From NCBI GenBank assembly GCA_039096225.1, contig JBBPEB010000003.1, forward strand, positions 614,001 through 678,000: a DNA stretch of 64,000 nucleotides, in the 5' to 3' direction. Shown here piece by piece: positions 14,666 through 31,880 of this stretch; position 1 is the first letter of the stretch; each line of letters begins with the position of its first letter. This stretch comes from Blastocystis sp. Blastoise. Lineage: Eukaryota > Sar > Bigyra > Opalinata > Blastocystidae. The notes under the pieces are model-generated. The model saw only the letters and a program-made list of their open reading frames with translations. It was not told the origin of the DNA and searched no databases. A program made the position numbers and the translations under genes.

Positions 14666-16878
14666 TTAGTTTTCAGGAACAGTTACTTGTACAGTATTTT
14701 CTGTAGTTTCTTCAGAAACTTTTTCTTCAGTTTTAGTAGTAGCATTAGATTTATAATTTTTATAAATATAAACAGAGAGAGCAATAACAATTGCAATAAT
14801 AACTATACCGATAGGAAGCGCAATAAGAGTAAGAACAGCAGGATTATGTACTTTATATTGAATAGAATTTTGATCAATAGAAGCTTTTTGTATATAATTA
14901 AGATTAGCATTTTGTTCTTGTAAGAATACTTGATGAATAGAATATTGATCTTCATTAGTAAGAGAATGAAGAGTACTATATGTATAAGGAAGAGCATAAG
15001 AAGGAATAATTAATGTAATAGAAAGACGGTGAACTAATAAAGAAGCTTCTTCAATAGAATTAATAGAAATAGATTGTTGAGTTAAATAAGAATATTTCAT
15101 ATATTTAATTAAACTATTTTTAAAATCAACAATAGTTTTTTCATCATTAAAGCTATCTTTATAAATACCAGAAATAACCATAGACATAGTAATAGAAGTA
15201 TAAGTTTCATAATTTGAAGGATCAATTTCATTATTACAAATACCATTAAGTTCAATAACTCCCCAATGAACAGTTGAACTAGTAGCATCATATATACATT
15301 GTCTTCTTAAAGGACAATTAGGTTTATGAATATTAGAATAATAAGCATATTCACCAGGAAGTGTAGTTTTCCATTCATTTTCAGCAAAACATACAGGAAG
15401 AATTTCAAAAGTAAGTGGGAATTTTATATTAGAATTAGATTTAGGATTTTGAGCATAAATCATAAAAGTAGTAGAAGGAGAAGAATATAAAGGTTTACCA
15501 GTAATAATACCATGTTCATTAATAGAAAGTCCTTCAGGAAGTGGATCATTAATAGAAAATATATAATTAGAAAAAGAAAAAGGAGGATAGAAAAGAACAG
15601 GAGTATGTTTATAAATAATAATATTTTCTTCTGTATATAGATGAGAATTATGTAAATTCATTTGGCAATGATCTTCTTCTTTTTCCCATTGACCATCAGT
15701 ACATACTTGAGACATATAACCATATAAATTATCATTACAAGGACGGAAAGCAGAAGTACCTGAATATGTTTTAGGATATAATTGAGTAGCTTTACAATAA
15801 GAAGTAGAAATAGGTGTAGCAAATAAATAAATATCTTCTTTTTCAATATCAAAATTACAACTACTACTATACATATTGACTCTAAATGAACGATAAGATT
15901 TATTATTCATAAAATGATATGTAAGTTTTGATTGAGATTCATATAAATATTGCTTATCAACATAAGGAATAGAATAAATTAATTCATAATGAATACCATC
16001 AGTAGAACCTTCAATATTAAACATATCCATATCAAGATTATTATTTCTATTTCTAAAAACAATTGTATTAATAGAATCTCTAGGTAATGTTCCAGAATCA
16101 TATTCAACAGAAATATAAGGATAACAATTGACATCTTCAGATCTTAAAGAATTATTTCCATTATTATCTATAGAAGTAGAAATCATATTTAAATTACTAG
16201 TAGAGTATTTTTTTATAGTAGAAACAACAGAAGGAATCTTATTGGCCACATAATTAATCATCCCCATACCAAAATCATAAGATAAAGTTTTTTCATTTTC
16301 TTTATATCTATGTATTTCAACAGCAATAGTATTAACACCTTTTCTCCAAATATTATCATCTGTAGTTTGAACTATTTGTATATTTTGAGGAGTTATATAA
16401 GTATCAGCAGCAGCTTGATCAAAAGGAATATAACCTGCAGGAAGATTTACACGATAAACTTCAATACCATTTACATAAACAACAGCACCATCTCTTAAGA
16501 GCATATTTAATCTGAAAATATAACGATAAACAGGATTAAAAAAAGGAACAGTAATTGTAGTTCTGTAATAAACTGTAGTTACATCAAGAGTAAGATCAAG
16601 AATATTTTCAGTTACATCCCAATAATAAGTATCAAAATCTTCAGTATACCAATATTTACCAGGATCCTTTTCTTTAGCCCAATAAGTCCAAGATTCATCA
16701 ACTGATTGAACATCAGGACCAGGAGTAACAGGAATTACATTCATAGGACCAAGACCTAAATCAAAATCATCAGAATCAGCAAGTGTAAAAACACTGAAAC
16801 CTAAACAATATTATAAACAACAAAAGATTAATAAATAAACTTACAAATAAGTAAAATCATCATAAAAGCAGTTTTCAT
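14666..16878 (-). CDS. Type I membrane surface protein: jelly-roll, Sushi-like and He_PIG (Ig-like) domains
   Basis: Two exons, 16878-16845 and 16800-14666, join in phase to 722 residues. Exon 1 supplies a signal peptide (MKTAFMMILLICFSVFTLA). The ectodomain has a galactose-binding-like jelly roll (about residues 30-190, with AVVYVNGIEVYRVNLPAG and NTIAVEIHRY). A discoidin-like middle segment follows. Next come a Cys-containing Sushi-like module (CNDNLYGYMSQVCTDGQW), a putative Ig domain of He_PIG type (LPEGLSINEHGIITGKP), a second Cys pair, and a juxtamembrane domain. One C-terminal membrane helix (VLTLIALPIGIVIIAIVIAL) precedes a short Lys/Glu tail. Adhesion or cell-surface recognition is inferred from this architecture. 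The gene at 48567-54553 is a larger paralogue without the membrane helix. It is transcribed divergently from ATG5. Confidence 0.85.
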
Positions 16879-18088
16879 TGTGAATTCAATTAATTAAAAT
16901 AGAATAAAATAAATATGACATTTTATAGAATGTTAAAAAACCTTGCTGAAACAAGTAATAAAACCTCTTGATGACGCATTTCACTAAAGAAAACAAAACA
17001 ACTCCCAATCTTTAGCATTTTAAATAAATTCAAGAAAAATGATTGGCTAATTTTATTTATTGTTTTTAAGAATTCGATTTCCCCTTCTTAGTCATTTCAT
17101 GAGATTTTATTTTACTAAAGACACTTTACTTTTTATAGCGAATTATTTTTTTCTCAAGTGTTTTTATTTTGTTAATTACTATAAGAACCATTCCTTTTTG
17201 AAACTTGCAATAATTGTTTCATTAAATAACAAAAAATGACACTATAAAATGGTGGGTTTTTTTCATTTCTTTAGGGAATTTCTTCGTTTCTTCATTTCTT
17301 CGTTTCTTCGTTTCTTATTATATCTTTCTCTCTTTTATATCTTTCTCTCTTTTATATCTTTTCTCTTTTATATATCATCTACTAGTTACTAGCGTTTTCC
17401 TATAACATTCTTTCAACAACATTTTCTTTAATTTAAAATTTCTCATTCCCGTTTTTATGTTGACAAAAGGTATAAACCTTCACTACGCACTCTTCAGCGT
17501 CATAATATAATATTTATGTATATATGATGTAGCAAACATCATAAAATACTTAAAAAAGCCTATTAAATACAAAAGTGTTTTCTATTTGGCAGAACCATTT
17601 TCATGGGCATTTTTGTTCATATTTTGTATTTTGTTTTGTTGTTTTCTAATCTCAGTAGTGTTTCACAATTGTCTAGATGACAATAAAGGAATATTCAAAC
17701 AATATCTCGTGGATAGAATTTCTTTTTACTTGTGGTTCTTTTATTCATGTAAACTAAATTTTTAGTTATACACTCCTATTTAAGAATCTGATCAATTATA
17801 GAATAGATATATTATGCAAAAGTGGTGTTCAACTGAATTCAGGATGTTTTAAGGAAAGATATATCATTCTATTCGTTTGAAATTGACTTCTTTGACTTTT
17901 CTTTATGATATTTGAATTATTTAGAATAGGTTAAGTATAATATTATTTTGAAAACAATAATTAAAAAAACTTCACATTTATTTTTCTTCGTTTTGGAAAA
18001 AATTATATATTTATTGTTAAATAGATTCGTAATTCGTTGATTGAAACTAATTCTTAAATGATTAAAATGATATTTTATACAAAACGAG
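16879..18088. other. Divergent intergenic region between the surface protein gene and ATG5
   Basis: About 1.2 kb of less repetitive AT-rich DNA containing both promoters. Around 17280-17360 there are short direct repeats of TTTCTTCGTTTCTTC and TATATCTTTCTCTCTT. No reading frame or RNA gene is supportable. Confidence 0.5.
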
Positions 18089-19352
18089 ATGAAAAATTAT
18101 AGGAATGAGAAAGTATCAACTGTTCAAGATGAGTTATGGAAAAGAAGAATCAACATCAAGTTTGAATTAGATATCCAAATAAATAAAAATCAAGGTTCAA
18201 TACCTTATATTGTAAAATAAAATAAAATAATAATAAAATTAAAATATTTTTTTATAGATTGAAGCCAATCGATATCAATATTTACATTATTTTTATTCGC
18301 TTATTCTTCTTTACTTTCAATTAGATGAGAAAAATCTTGCTTTTGATCATCTTTGGTTTTCTTATAATAACATACCTTTGCGATGGTATAGATATATTGT
18401 TTATTATATATATATTAGGGAACTTTCAATAGGAATTCTTTTCGATTTATATCATATAAAAGACGATATATTCTTTTCAATCACTATTCATAATTCACAT
18501 TATCCTAAAAATGTATATATATATATATTCATTTTATATGTAGATAAAATTATATATATGTTTAATGATATCTATTCATATATATTATTAGATATTGCTA
18601 CCTATAACGTCAGAAAAAGATATATATTGGTCATTTTTTAATTATTATAGAATGGTAATATATAATATATATGAGTTATGAAAATTATTATAATAGGCTG
18701 TTGTTATTGAAGAATCTCAAGTAAATTCTTTATTAAATATTTCACAAATATTTAAAGATTTACTTTGGAAATCAATTCTAAAATGTATATATATGTAATT
18801 TTTTCTTTCTTTTTCTCTCTCTTTATATATATATTTATATTTATAGGTAATATTGAATTATTTCATTCATTTCAACAATTATATATATCAAAACCAATTT
18901 ATTATATTCCTATTATGATATTATTTAACGATCATACTTTTATAATCAAAGTAAAACGTGAATCATGTATATATTACTTATTATATATATGTAACATACA
19001 CATATATAATATATATAATATTATATATATAATATAAAAACAAATATAACATATATATAATCTATATATAGTTTCTGATGAATCCTTATTGAACATTCTT
19101 CAAAAACGGTTTCCTTTTTTTATATATAGAAAAAAAACAAATTCTTTATTATTTATAAGTTCAGAAAACATTCATTCTTCAACACAAAAAGAACAAAAAG
19201 AACAAAAAGAACAAAAAGAACAAAAAGAACAACAATATATATGTATTACACAAGGAATAGAAATCAATTGTCTTGATAATATATATATGTTATGGGAACT
19301 ATTTAAGTATCCTATGGATATACTTGTTATTATCATTCGAAAAGTCAGCTGA
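18089..19352 (+). CDS. ATG5: Autophagy protein ATG5, with the ATG12-acceptor lysine replaced by arginine
   Basis: Seven exons (18089-18211, 18258-18385, 18419-18512, 18592-18654, 18697-18784, 18847-18966, 19072-19352) join to 298 residues, the usual ATG5 size. The N-terminus VQDELWKRRINIKFEL matches the ATG5 start. HLWFSYNNIPLRWELSIGIL, then FDLYHIKDD and ITIHNSHYPKN, match the first ubiquitin-like domain. LLPITSEKDIYWSFFNYYRM matches the segment before and around the conjugation site. TQGIEINCLDNIYMLWELFK, then YPMDILVIII, matches the C-terminal ubiquitin-like domain. ATG5 with ATG12 and ATG16 forms the E3-like complex that lipidates ATG8 on the phagophore. Gapless alignment to plant and human ATG5 around W128 puts R135 where the ATG12-conjugated Lys normally sits. 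A Lys-Glu-Gln repeat (about residues 239-255) lies in the second domain. Confidence 0.9.
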
Positions 19353-19921
19353 TAGCTATGATTTCTTTTATAATTTTGTGTAGTTAACGACATGAACTTC
19401 TGAAAGACTGATTACCAGTTTTTATCATAATTTTTACATTTCATTCTTCTAACATGGTGTTTGCAAACTATATAAACATTCTATACATCAATTAAAGGCA
19501 GATCAGTCGTCAAAAGAATTTATCCTGGTTTTATACAAAGAGTATTCAATTCATTTTCTGACTTTAAGCTCGATTATCAGATATCTAGGATAATAATATA
19601 TAAATCCAAGCATTACTTTATCTTAATATAAATTATTTGACAATATTGATTTAAAAAAGTAGATTTTTCAAAATGTAAACTACTATTTTAAATATACCAG
19701 AGTATAAACCATTTCCTAAATGGCATATAAAAGTAACAAATAATAAATTAAAGAATAAATACAGTTTTAGGGTTATTTGTCTTAACTCTGTTCAAAATAA
19801 AAAAAATAACTCGAATCACTTTTAATAGCATCATTTGTTTGTTTTCTCTATTTATATTTCATTGAAAAAGTTCATTTTAGTTCTTTTCGATATACAATAT
19901 TCTGATCATCAGTTCTACATA
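19353..19921. other. Intergenic region, no gene seen
   Basis: About 570 bases between the ATG5 stop and the start of the Asn-rich gene. AT-rich with no open frame of note and no repeat. Confidence 0.5.
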
Positions 19922-24552
<4,631 letters not shown>

Positions 24553-24864
24553 TAAAAATCTAGATATATATATAACTTTATTGTTGTGTTTTTTTTTATA
24601 TAATACATACGTTTTCTTAATGATTCAAATTTTTTTAAAGCAATGTAAAAATCACATACAAAAATAATATAACTGTAAAAGCAACGCTATTTATATATAA
24701 TATAACAATAAAACAATAATTTTCATATTTTAGAAATAGAATAAATGATTTAAATGTGTAATGCTATTTTATATTCTTTTAAATAAGAATAGCACATAAA
24801 TTAAATAATAATAAAAAAGATTTTCTAAAATATAATTTGGATTTCTTCTAGAATATATATATAT
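24553..24864. other. Intergenic region between convergent genes
   Basis: AT-rich spacer between the stop of the Asn-rich gene (plus) and the stop of NECAP (minus). Nothing else seen. Confidence 0.5.
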
Positions 24865-25017
24865 TTATTCTTTAGTATTTTCATGTGATTTTCTTATTCT
24901 TCTAGTTTTTCTTGTTCCTGAAGTTACTTCCATTCCAGGAGGAGGAGCTAATAAGCCATCTTTTATAGCTATTGTAGGCACTATATAAAGAATAATAAGT
25001 AGAATATGATAAGCTAG

Positions 25018-25113
<96 letters not shown>

Positions 25114-25121
25114 TTAATAAT

Positions 25122-25167
<46 letters not shown>

Positions 25168-26038
25168 TTCACAATAAAAAAACATATAAAGCTATAGATT
25201 TCGATATTTATTATATACAAAATATTCACAATAAAAAAAATGATTTTTTCAATAAATATTGAACTAATAATTATCTATAAAATAATATATATAAATACAA
25301 TTATCTCTGTTGTTTTTCTTTTCATTATGGAGTAATTTAAGATCTAATTTCATTGGTTTTATAGGTATATTCTTAATATCGATTGTTTCACCAGAGTTTT
25401 CGTCATTATTATCTTCAGTAGAAAATAATTCCTTTAGATTAACATGAATTGCTTCAGAAGCTTCTTTAGTCCTATGAACAGAACTACAATAATCATCAAG
25501 AGAAGCACGAAAATTAAAAGCTGTTGAACGATCTCTATATAGATATATAAGTTACTTTTTTTGTATAAACATAATATACATATATATATATAATTGTTAA
25601 TATATTAACAAAATAATAATTATTATTATTTAAAAGATACCTGAATCCCATGCCCATAAATGTTGTTTTGTTTAATTGTTTATTATATATACGGACAACA
25701 AAATAACGAGAAGAATCAATGGTAGGTTCACAGAAAAAATCTAATTTGTCTTTAATATCTGACTCAAAATCTAATTTAATTATTGATTCTGCTAATGGAT
25801 CAGTAGCATGGACTCCATTCTCATTTTTATAGAAACGAATGTAACAAGAGTCTTCAGAAACACTTACAGTAATAGAGCATATAGCTAATGGCTTATCAAG
25901 ACCCCAGTCTAAAGCATGATAGGATAAATTAAATTGTCTTTCTGGTACTTTGTAGACAAAACATTCATCATAACGGAATGTGATTTGTTCAAAGTCACTG
26001 GTTTCGGCAGTTTCTTTCTTAATTAATTCCTTGCTCAT
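24865..26038 (-). CDS. NECAP: NECAP family clathrin-coat accessory protein
   Basis: Three exons (26038-25641, 25534-25299, 24980-24865) join in phase to 249 residues. NECAP landmarks in order are ECFVYKVPERQ, YHALDWGLDKPL, CYIRFYKNENG, the core DSSRYFVVRIYN, TTFMGMGFRDRSTAFNFRAS, then LDDY, and the Gly/Pro motif DGLLAPPPGM near the C-terminus. The PH-like NECAP domain binds AP-2 and accessory proteins during clathrin-coated vesicle formation. In animals NECAP also inactivates AP-2 by binding its phosphorylated form. The C-terminus is basic (RKTRRIRKSH) and shows no W-x-x-F motif in the exon I can read. The second intron carries a long (ATA)n tract at 25018-25170. It diverges from PP2C across 921 bases. 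Confidence 0.92.
25018..25170 (-). repeat. (ATA)n microsatellite in a NECAP intron
   Basis: About fifty ATA units interrupted by ATTAAT, inside the intron between exons 25534-25299 and 24980-24865. Confidence 0.9.
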
Positions 26039-26959
26039 CTTATTTTGTATAGAATATATTTTATGAGTTTTAACTAAATCTGAGACTTAAATAAAGAATT
26101 ACTTTATAAGAATCTAAAAGAACACAAAAAAAAAAACGAAGTTTCAGTATTTGCTGTTTTTAGTAACTTTGTCATTTTTAAAGTATTTAATTAGACTTTT
26201 TGTGATTACATCTATGATTAAAGAATCATTTGATTTGTTTTTTGAAACAAATGGGAATGAGTACGTTTTGCAAAAACTATGATTTTTCATTGATATTACA
26301 TGTTTTTGGTCTTATATTTACTTTTTATATTGTTTAAAACTTAAATTATTTAGATTAAAAGTAATTTTGAATTGCCAATAATTATAATGGAAGTGAAATT
26401 ATTGAGATGAATATATGGTTAGTTTTCATAAGCCTACTTATTGTTTGCAATGTATTTTATTTAAGAAAAGAAATCAAGAATAATAATAATAATGGAAAAA
26501 AAGTCTTCGAACCCTCATTGTTGCTTAGCCTTATATTCTATATATAGAAAATGATATATTTTGAATAAGAATAGAATGTTGACAAAGTAAATGGTATCAT
26601 AAGAATGATTAAAATCTTCAATTGAAAAAAAAGAAAAATCTTTTCATGGAAAAATGTGATAATTCTCCAAAGACTTTGAAATAATGCTGATTGTTTCGAT
26701 CTTGGTTGAATAGAGGGGATAAAAATAAAAATGTCCGAAATAAGTTTATGAATGTGTTACAACTAGGGGATTTTTCTTTTGTGAAATGAGGCATATATTG
26801 AATAATGACTATAAATAGAAAATATATCCTTATTTGATTTATTTTTTTTTACTTAGGAAACCACCTTCCGTCCCTTAAAGTATATATTTAAGACAAATAT
26901 TAGTTATTGTAACGTTTCCTATTTTATTCTTTAGGTTTATTTTAGACAGTAGAATCAAA
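26039..26959. other. Divergent promoter region of NECAP and PP2C
   Basis: About 920 bases of mixed AT-rich sequence containing both 5' flanks. No reading frame, RNA gene or clear binding site was recognised. Confidence 0.5.
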
Positions 26960-27790
26960 ATGGGGCAGAGTTTTAGTTTCATGCATAGTAATATTGAAAA
27001 GAAGAGAAGAAGATTATCTGTAGCAGGTACAGATGCTGGTCTTGATGGCCTTGATGCCACTGCTACAAATACTCGTGATGTGAATACATCTGGTAAAGGT
27101 ACTGGGTTTATTGGTATATATGAAGGCAAATCTCAGAAGGGATATGCCCCATATAACCCTTCAAAAGTCAATCAAGATTCACTTTTATTACAAGAAGATA
27201 CCGAGACTGGTACTTTAATAGTTGGAACCTTTGATGGTCATGGTGATCATGGTCATAAGATTTCTGATTTTATATCTCATCATTTTTATGATTATTTGTT
27301 GAAGAATTCTAATTATAAAACTAATTTAAAACAAGCTGCTATTGAAGCTTTGAAATCTAGTGAAATTGATTGTCTTAATGGTAAATATTATTTTTGATAT
27401 TATAAAATTATTTTTTTTAAATATGTAATATATTTGAAATGAATATCATAATTTATAATATATTTAGCTAAAGGAATAAAAACAGATTATAGTGGTACTA
27501 CTGCAGTTATATGTATTGTTCGAAAAGATTATTTATTAACTCTCAATGTTGGTGATAGTCGGTATATATATTGTGTTTTTATTCTGTTTATTATATTTAT
27601 TATGTGTATTATTATTATGTATTTATTATTATATATTTATATTTATTATTATTATTATTATATGTATTATTATAGTGCTGTATTAGCTACAGAGACTGAA
27701 GATGATTATGATATTGAGGCTATTACTAAAGATCATAAGCCTGATGTAGAATCTGAAAGAAAACGTATTATTGATTCTGGTATATATTTC

Positions 27791-27833
<43 letters not shown>

Positions 27834-27834
27834 C

Positions 27835-27933
<99 letters not shown>

Positions 27934-28604
27934 TGTAGGTGGTCGTGTATTTAGTGTAGAATATGATGATGGTTTAACAGGTCCTCCCCGTGTCTGGCTT
28001 CAAGATGCTGATTTACCCGGATTAGCCATGTCTAGATCTCTTGGAGATAAAATTGCTCATACTGTTGGTATATATATATATTATTATTATTATTATTTAA
28101 TACCATTATTTTTCATTTTCATTTTCATTTTCTCTTTCCTTTTTATTATAATATAAATATATATTATATTATAGGTGTTATATCTGAGCCTGATATATTT
28201 GAGCATACCTTAACAGATAAAGATAGAATATTAATGGTAGGTAGCGATGGTATTTGGGAGTTTATTTCTAATAGAGAAGCTCTAGATATATTAACAAACT
28301 CAATTACAGTTAAAGTATATATATATATATATATATTTATCAATTATTATTTTTATTAATAATTATTATATTTTCATTATATATATGTTTTATCTATTAT
28401 TTCTATATTACCATTACTATAAGTATGATATTCTATATATTCCTATAGATATCTTTGGATAATTTGATTAATACAGCATGGAGTCGTTGGATGGATAATG
28501 AACAAGTTGTGGATGATACTACTATAGCTATAGTAGTTTTTGGAGAAGAAGCCATGGAACATTCAAATGATGATCAACCAACTTCAGAAGTTATATTTGA
28601 ATAA
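26960..28604 (+). CDS. PP2C-family (PPM) serine/threonine phosphatase, probably N-myristoylated
   Basis: Six exons (26960-27380, 27468-27561, 27676-27779, 27939-28067, 28175-28314, 28449-28604) join to 347 residues. PP2C motifs in order are NQDSLLLQED, GTFDGHGDHGH (metal-binding DGHG), YSGTTAVICIV, LTLNVGDSR, AITKDHKPDVESE, DLPGLAMSRSLGD, ILMVGSDGIWEF and the final metal-binding DDTTIAIVVF. These are Mg/Mn-dependent phosphatases that dephosphorylate Ser/Thr. The K-x-NQD and DGHG-x-x-GH forms resemble plant and protist rather than animal PP2Cs. The protein starts MGQSFS, a good N-myristoylation signal (Gly2, Ser6), which suggests membrane attachment. The third intron is an (ATT)n microsatellite. 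Confidence 0.92.
27785..27931 (+). repeat. (ATT)n microsatellite in a PP2C intron
   Basis: About forty-five ATT units fill the intron between IIDSG and GRVFSVEYDD. Confidence 0.9.
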
Positions 28605-29350
28605 ATTATTGAAAATACTATCTAGTCTTTTGTAAATATATATATAAATTCGTGAATCTTGTTATATTACTCTATGTTATTATTTGATATTTCAAGAATA
28701 TTTATATATTCATTGTTTTACAACATATTATTCCTATTTTTTTAATAATTTTTTTCTGTTTGCTTTATATAAACTATATATATATATTGTATAAGTAATA
28801 GTTTTTATTGTTATTATTTCTTTATTTAAAAAAAATAATTCAAATTTTCTTATACATATTAATATATATATATATATATATATTATAAAGTAATCTATGT
28901 ATTTATTTTTAAATGTAATACTATTATACTATTCATTTATCCTGTATCATTATATTTTTATTTCTTTTTTTTTTAATAATTTCTTTATATATTCTATTTA
29001 CATTTCATTTTATATTTATATTTTCTGTTTAATATATATATATTGTTTTATAGTCTTTCACATAAATTCGTTTGTAATATGATATTAATAGTCACTTTTT
29101 TATTTGTACTATATATATTTTTTTATTCTTGTTTTTCGACTCTCTTTAGTTTATATGAATGATGATATTATAAACATCTTAATTGAGATATATATATTAT
29201 GCGTTGTGTTTTTAAAAAGAACAATTTAGTGACTTAAATAATGTAAAAAATTAATAAAAAAGGTAAAATTCTTTTCTAATTTTCTAAAGAAATATTCTCT
29301 TTATAAAATTTTAGATTTTTAATTATATAATATTTAGGAAAATATCACGA
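28605..29350. other. Intergenic region, no gene seen
   Basis: AT-rich spacer between PP2C and the LYR-motif gene. It has several short (TA)n tracts and no supportable frame. Confidence 0.5.
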
Positions 29351-29728
29351 ATGCAAGCGTCTCGTAAGGAAATATTGATTTTATACAAAAATATATTGAA
29401 AGTATGTTGATGTCATCTTGTCATTCTTACAATGAGTCTTTAGGCTGCTAAATATTACCCTAGCTTTAAGAGAGACAAGATTATACAAGCTATCAAAGAT
29501 GGTAATACAATTCAATTATGTATATAATGAATGAAATATATAGATTTTCATGATCATGCGAAAGAAACAAATCCCAAAAAGATTGGTTGGTATATTCAAG
29601 ATGCCTATGGTGGTCTGAAACAATTAGAAAAATATAAGGCTATTGTATTAAGTAACAAAGATGACATCACATTCGATATCGGTGAAGATACACAACCAAA
29701 TCAAAATCAAACGAATAAATTAAATTAA
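29351..29728 (+). CDS. LYR-motif (Complex1_LYR) small protein
   Basis: Three small exons (29351-29401, 29444-29501, 29544-29728) join to 97 residues. The start MQASRKEILILYKNILKAAK carries the L-Y-K form of the LYR tripeptide. YYPSFKRDKIIQAIKD and an F after the next splice follow, as in Complex1_LYR proteins. LYR proteins are mitochondrial assembly factors or subunits that bind acyl carrier protein and help in Fe-S cluster delivery or respiratory complex assembly. Which member this is (LYRM4/ISD11, LYRM1, 2, 5 or 9-like) cannot be decided by eye. Its presence supports a mitochondrion or a derived organelle with Fe-S biogenesis. The acidic tail (DDITFDIGEDTQPNQNQTN) is lineage-specific. Confidence 0.8.
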
Positions 29729-30338
29729 AATATGCTATGATTCTTGAGAATTATTGATTGATTTGCTTTTCGTTTTTTATGAAATTGGACTGTTGTGTTT
29801 AAAAAGTAATATAAGGATGACTTGAATTGCTATCAATAAAGTTTGTATTATTTAAAGAGCATATCAAATAAAGAATTATAAAAATATGAATCAAAACTTC
29901 TCATATGCTTTTTATAGTTTAAAAATAACGTTCATAAAAATTTATAATATAAAAGTAATGACAAGAATTTTATTTGGCTCTATAATATATATTAATAAAA
30001 ACAAAAAAGATATTGAAAGTGTATACATGTAAATAACAATGAGAATACAAATAGATTTTGTTAATGAATCAAATTACCCCAAAAAAACGAGAAAAATGTG
30101 ACAAATATTTCTCGATTGATCTTTTGATTGGTTGACTTTATAAAGACCAGGGATAATAAACGATAAAAAAAAATTGTTTGCATCTTCCATGGAAATTTGA
30201 TATAAACAAAGATCTAAACTACATTTCTTTGTATTGTAGAGGAAATATCAAATTAGAATAGATAAAAACTTGAATTTGAATAGCAATACATCAAGTATAT
30301 ATTTTTACTTATTAAATATATATATTTTTGTATAGAAA
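29729..30338. other. Intergenic region, no gene seen
   Basis: About 600 bases of AT-rich spacer upstream of the BIG/Sec7 gene. No repeat or reading frame of interest. Confidence 0.5.
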
Positions 30339-31377
30339 ATGGATCAAGTTCTTTTAACAGATTTAGCAAAGATGAAAAAGGCTACAGCATGGAGAGGAGA
30401 TGGTGATATTCGTAGCCGTATTGATGAAATTGTCAATGAAATCAAAGGTATCCAAAAGAAAATGGCTAAGAAGGGTAAAGAAGATGAAGAATTCCCTTAT
30501 AATAAAGCTGAAAAATATTGGGATTGTTTCAGTTTAGGTTTACAAAATAAAAGTCCTAAAGTTAGAGAAGCTTCTCTTCAAGCATTACAAGATCTTATTT
30601 CAGATGGATATATAACTGGTGAAGAATCTGTAGAAGATCAAAGTGATCCTGAAAAAACTCTTATTGATGAAATTAGTGAAGCTTGTTGTCAATGTGTAGA
30701 AATTGAAGATGATAATGTTTTCCTTCAATTATCTAAAACTTTAAATGCTATTATTACTAGTCACGGAACTAGTATTCATGGAGATATTCTTATAAATGCT
30801 ATTCATGCTTTTTTTGATTCTTATGTTTATTGTAAGAATAATAATAAAGAAGATATTAAGAATAATCTTATTGATGTATTAAAATATTTATTTAAGAAAC
30901 TGAAAGTAAAATCAAAGAAATCAAAGAAGACTGATGATGGTGAAGATAAAGAAGATTCTACAGAAGGTCAATCAAAAGAAGTTTCTAAAGAAGAAATAGA
31001 AGTTCCTTCTCATGATTCTAATACTACTACTAGTAGTACTAGTAATAAATTAGAATGTGAATCTATATATCCTGCTGTAGAAGAACAAATGGGATTTCAA
31101 TATAAAGGTGAAGTAGTAGTATCAAAAGATACACCCGTAGTTACAGGAGAAAGTAAAAATGATCATGAAGAAGAAGAAGGAGTTGATCCTGATACTAAAA
31201 GAATAGAATCACTTCCTTCTACTTATTATAAAGATGCTTATATATTATTTAGAAGAATATGTAATATTGCTTCAGATGAAGATGAACCAAATCAACCTGT
31301 ATATATATATATATTATTTATAGTGTATCTTTTTTTTGTTATACTATTATTATATAGAGGTTATAATAATAATAATA

Positions 31378-31409
<32 letters not shown>

Positions 31410-31837
31410 GGTAGCTGCTATAAAGATGTTAGCTTTAGAAGTATTATCTCCTTTAATAGCAAATGCGGGCCCTGATTTTAGTGATAATAAAGCTTTTATT
31501 TATGCTCTTCGTAAATATTTAATTCCTGGACTTTTACAAAACTTTGTTTCTAGTAATACTCAAGTATGTTTTATTATTATTTTTTTATTATTTATTTTAT
31601 ATATTTTATTATTATTTTTTTATTATTATTAATTTTCTTTTTGCTTTTATTATGTTCTATTATATATATATATATGTATATTATTATTATATAGTTAGTA
31701 GAAGTTTCTCTTCAATTATTTGTAGCTATTATTCATCGTTTCCATGTATCTATTAAGAAAGAAGTTGAAATCTTTATATGTAATGTCTTCCTTGTTATTC
31801 TTAATAGTCCTAACTCCTCTGAAAAACAAAAAGAACT

Positions 31838-31880
<43 letters not shown>

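Noticed and set aside
26490-26530. TTCGAACCC string resembling a tRNA T-loop
   Set aside because: The flanks cannot form acceptor or anticodon stems.
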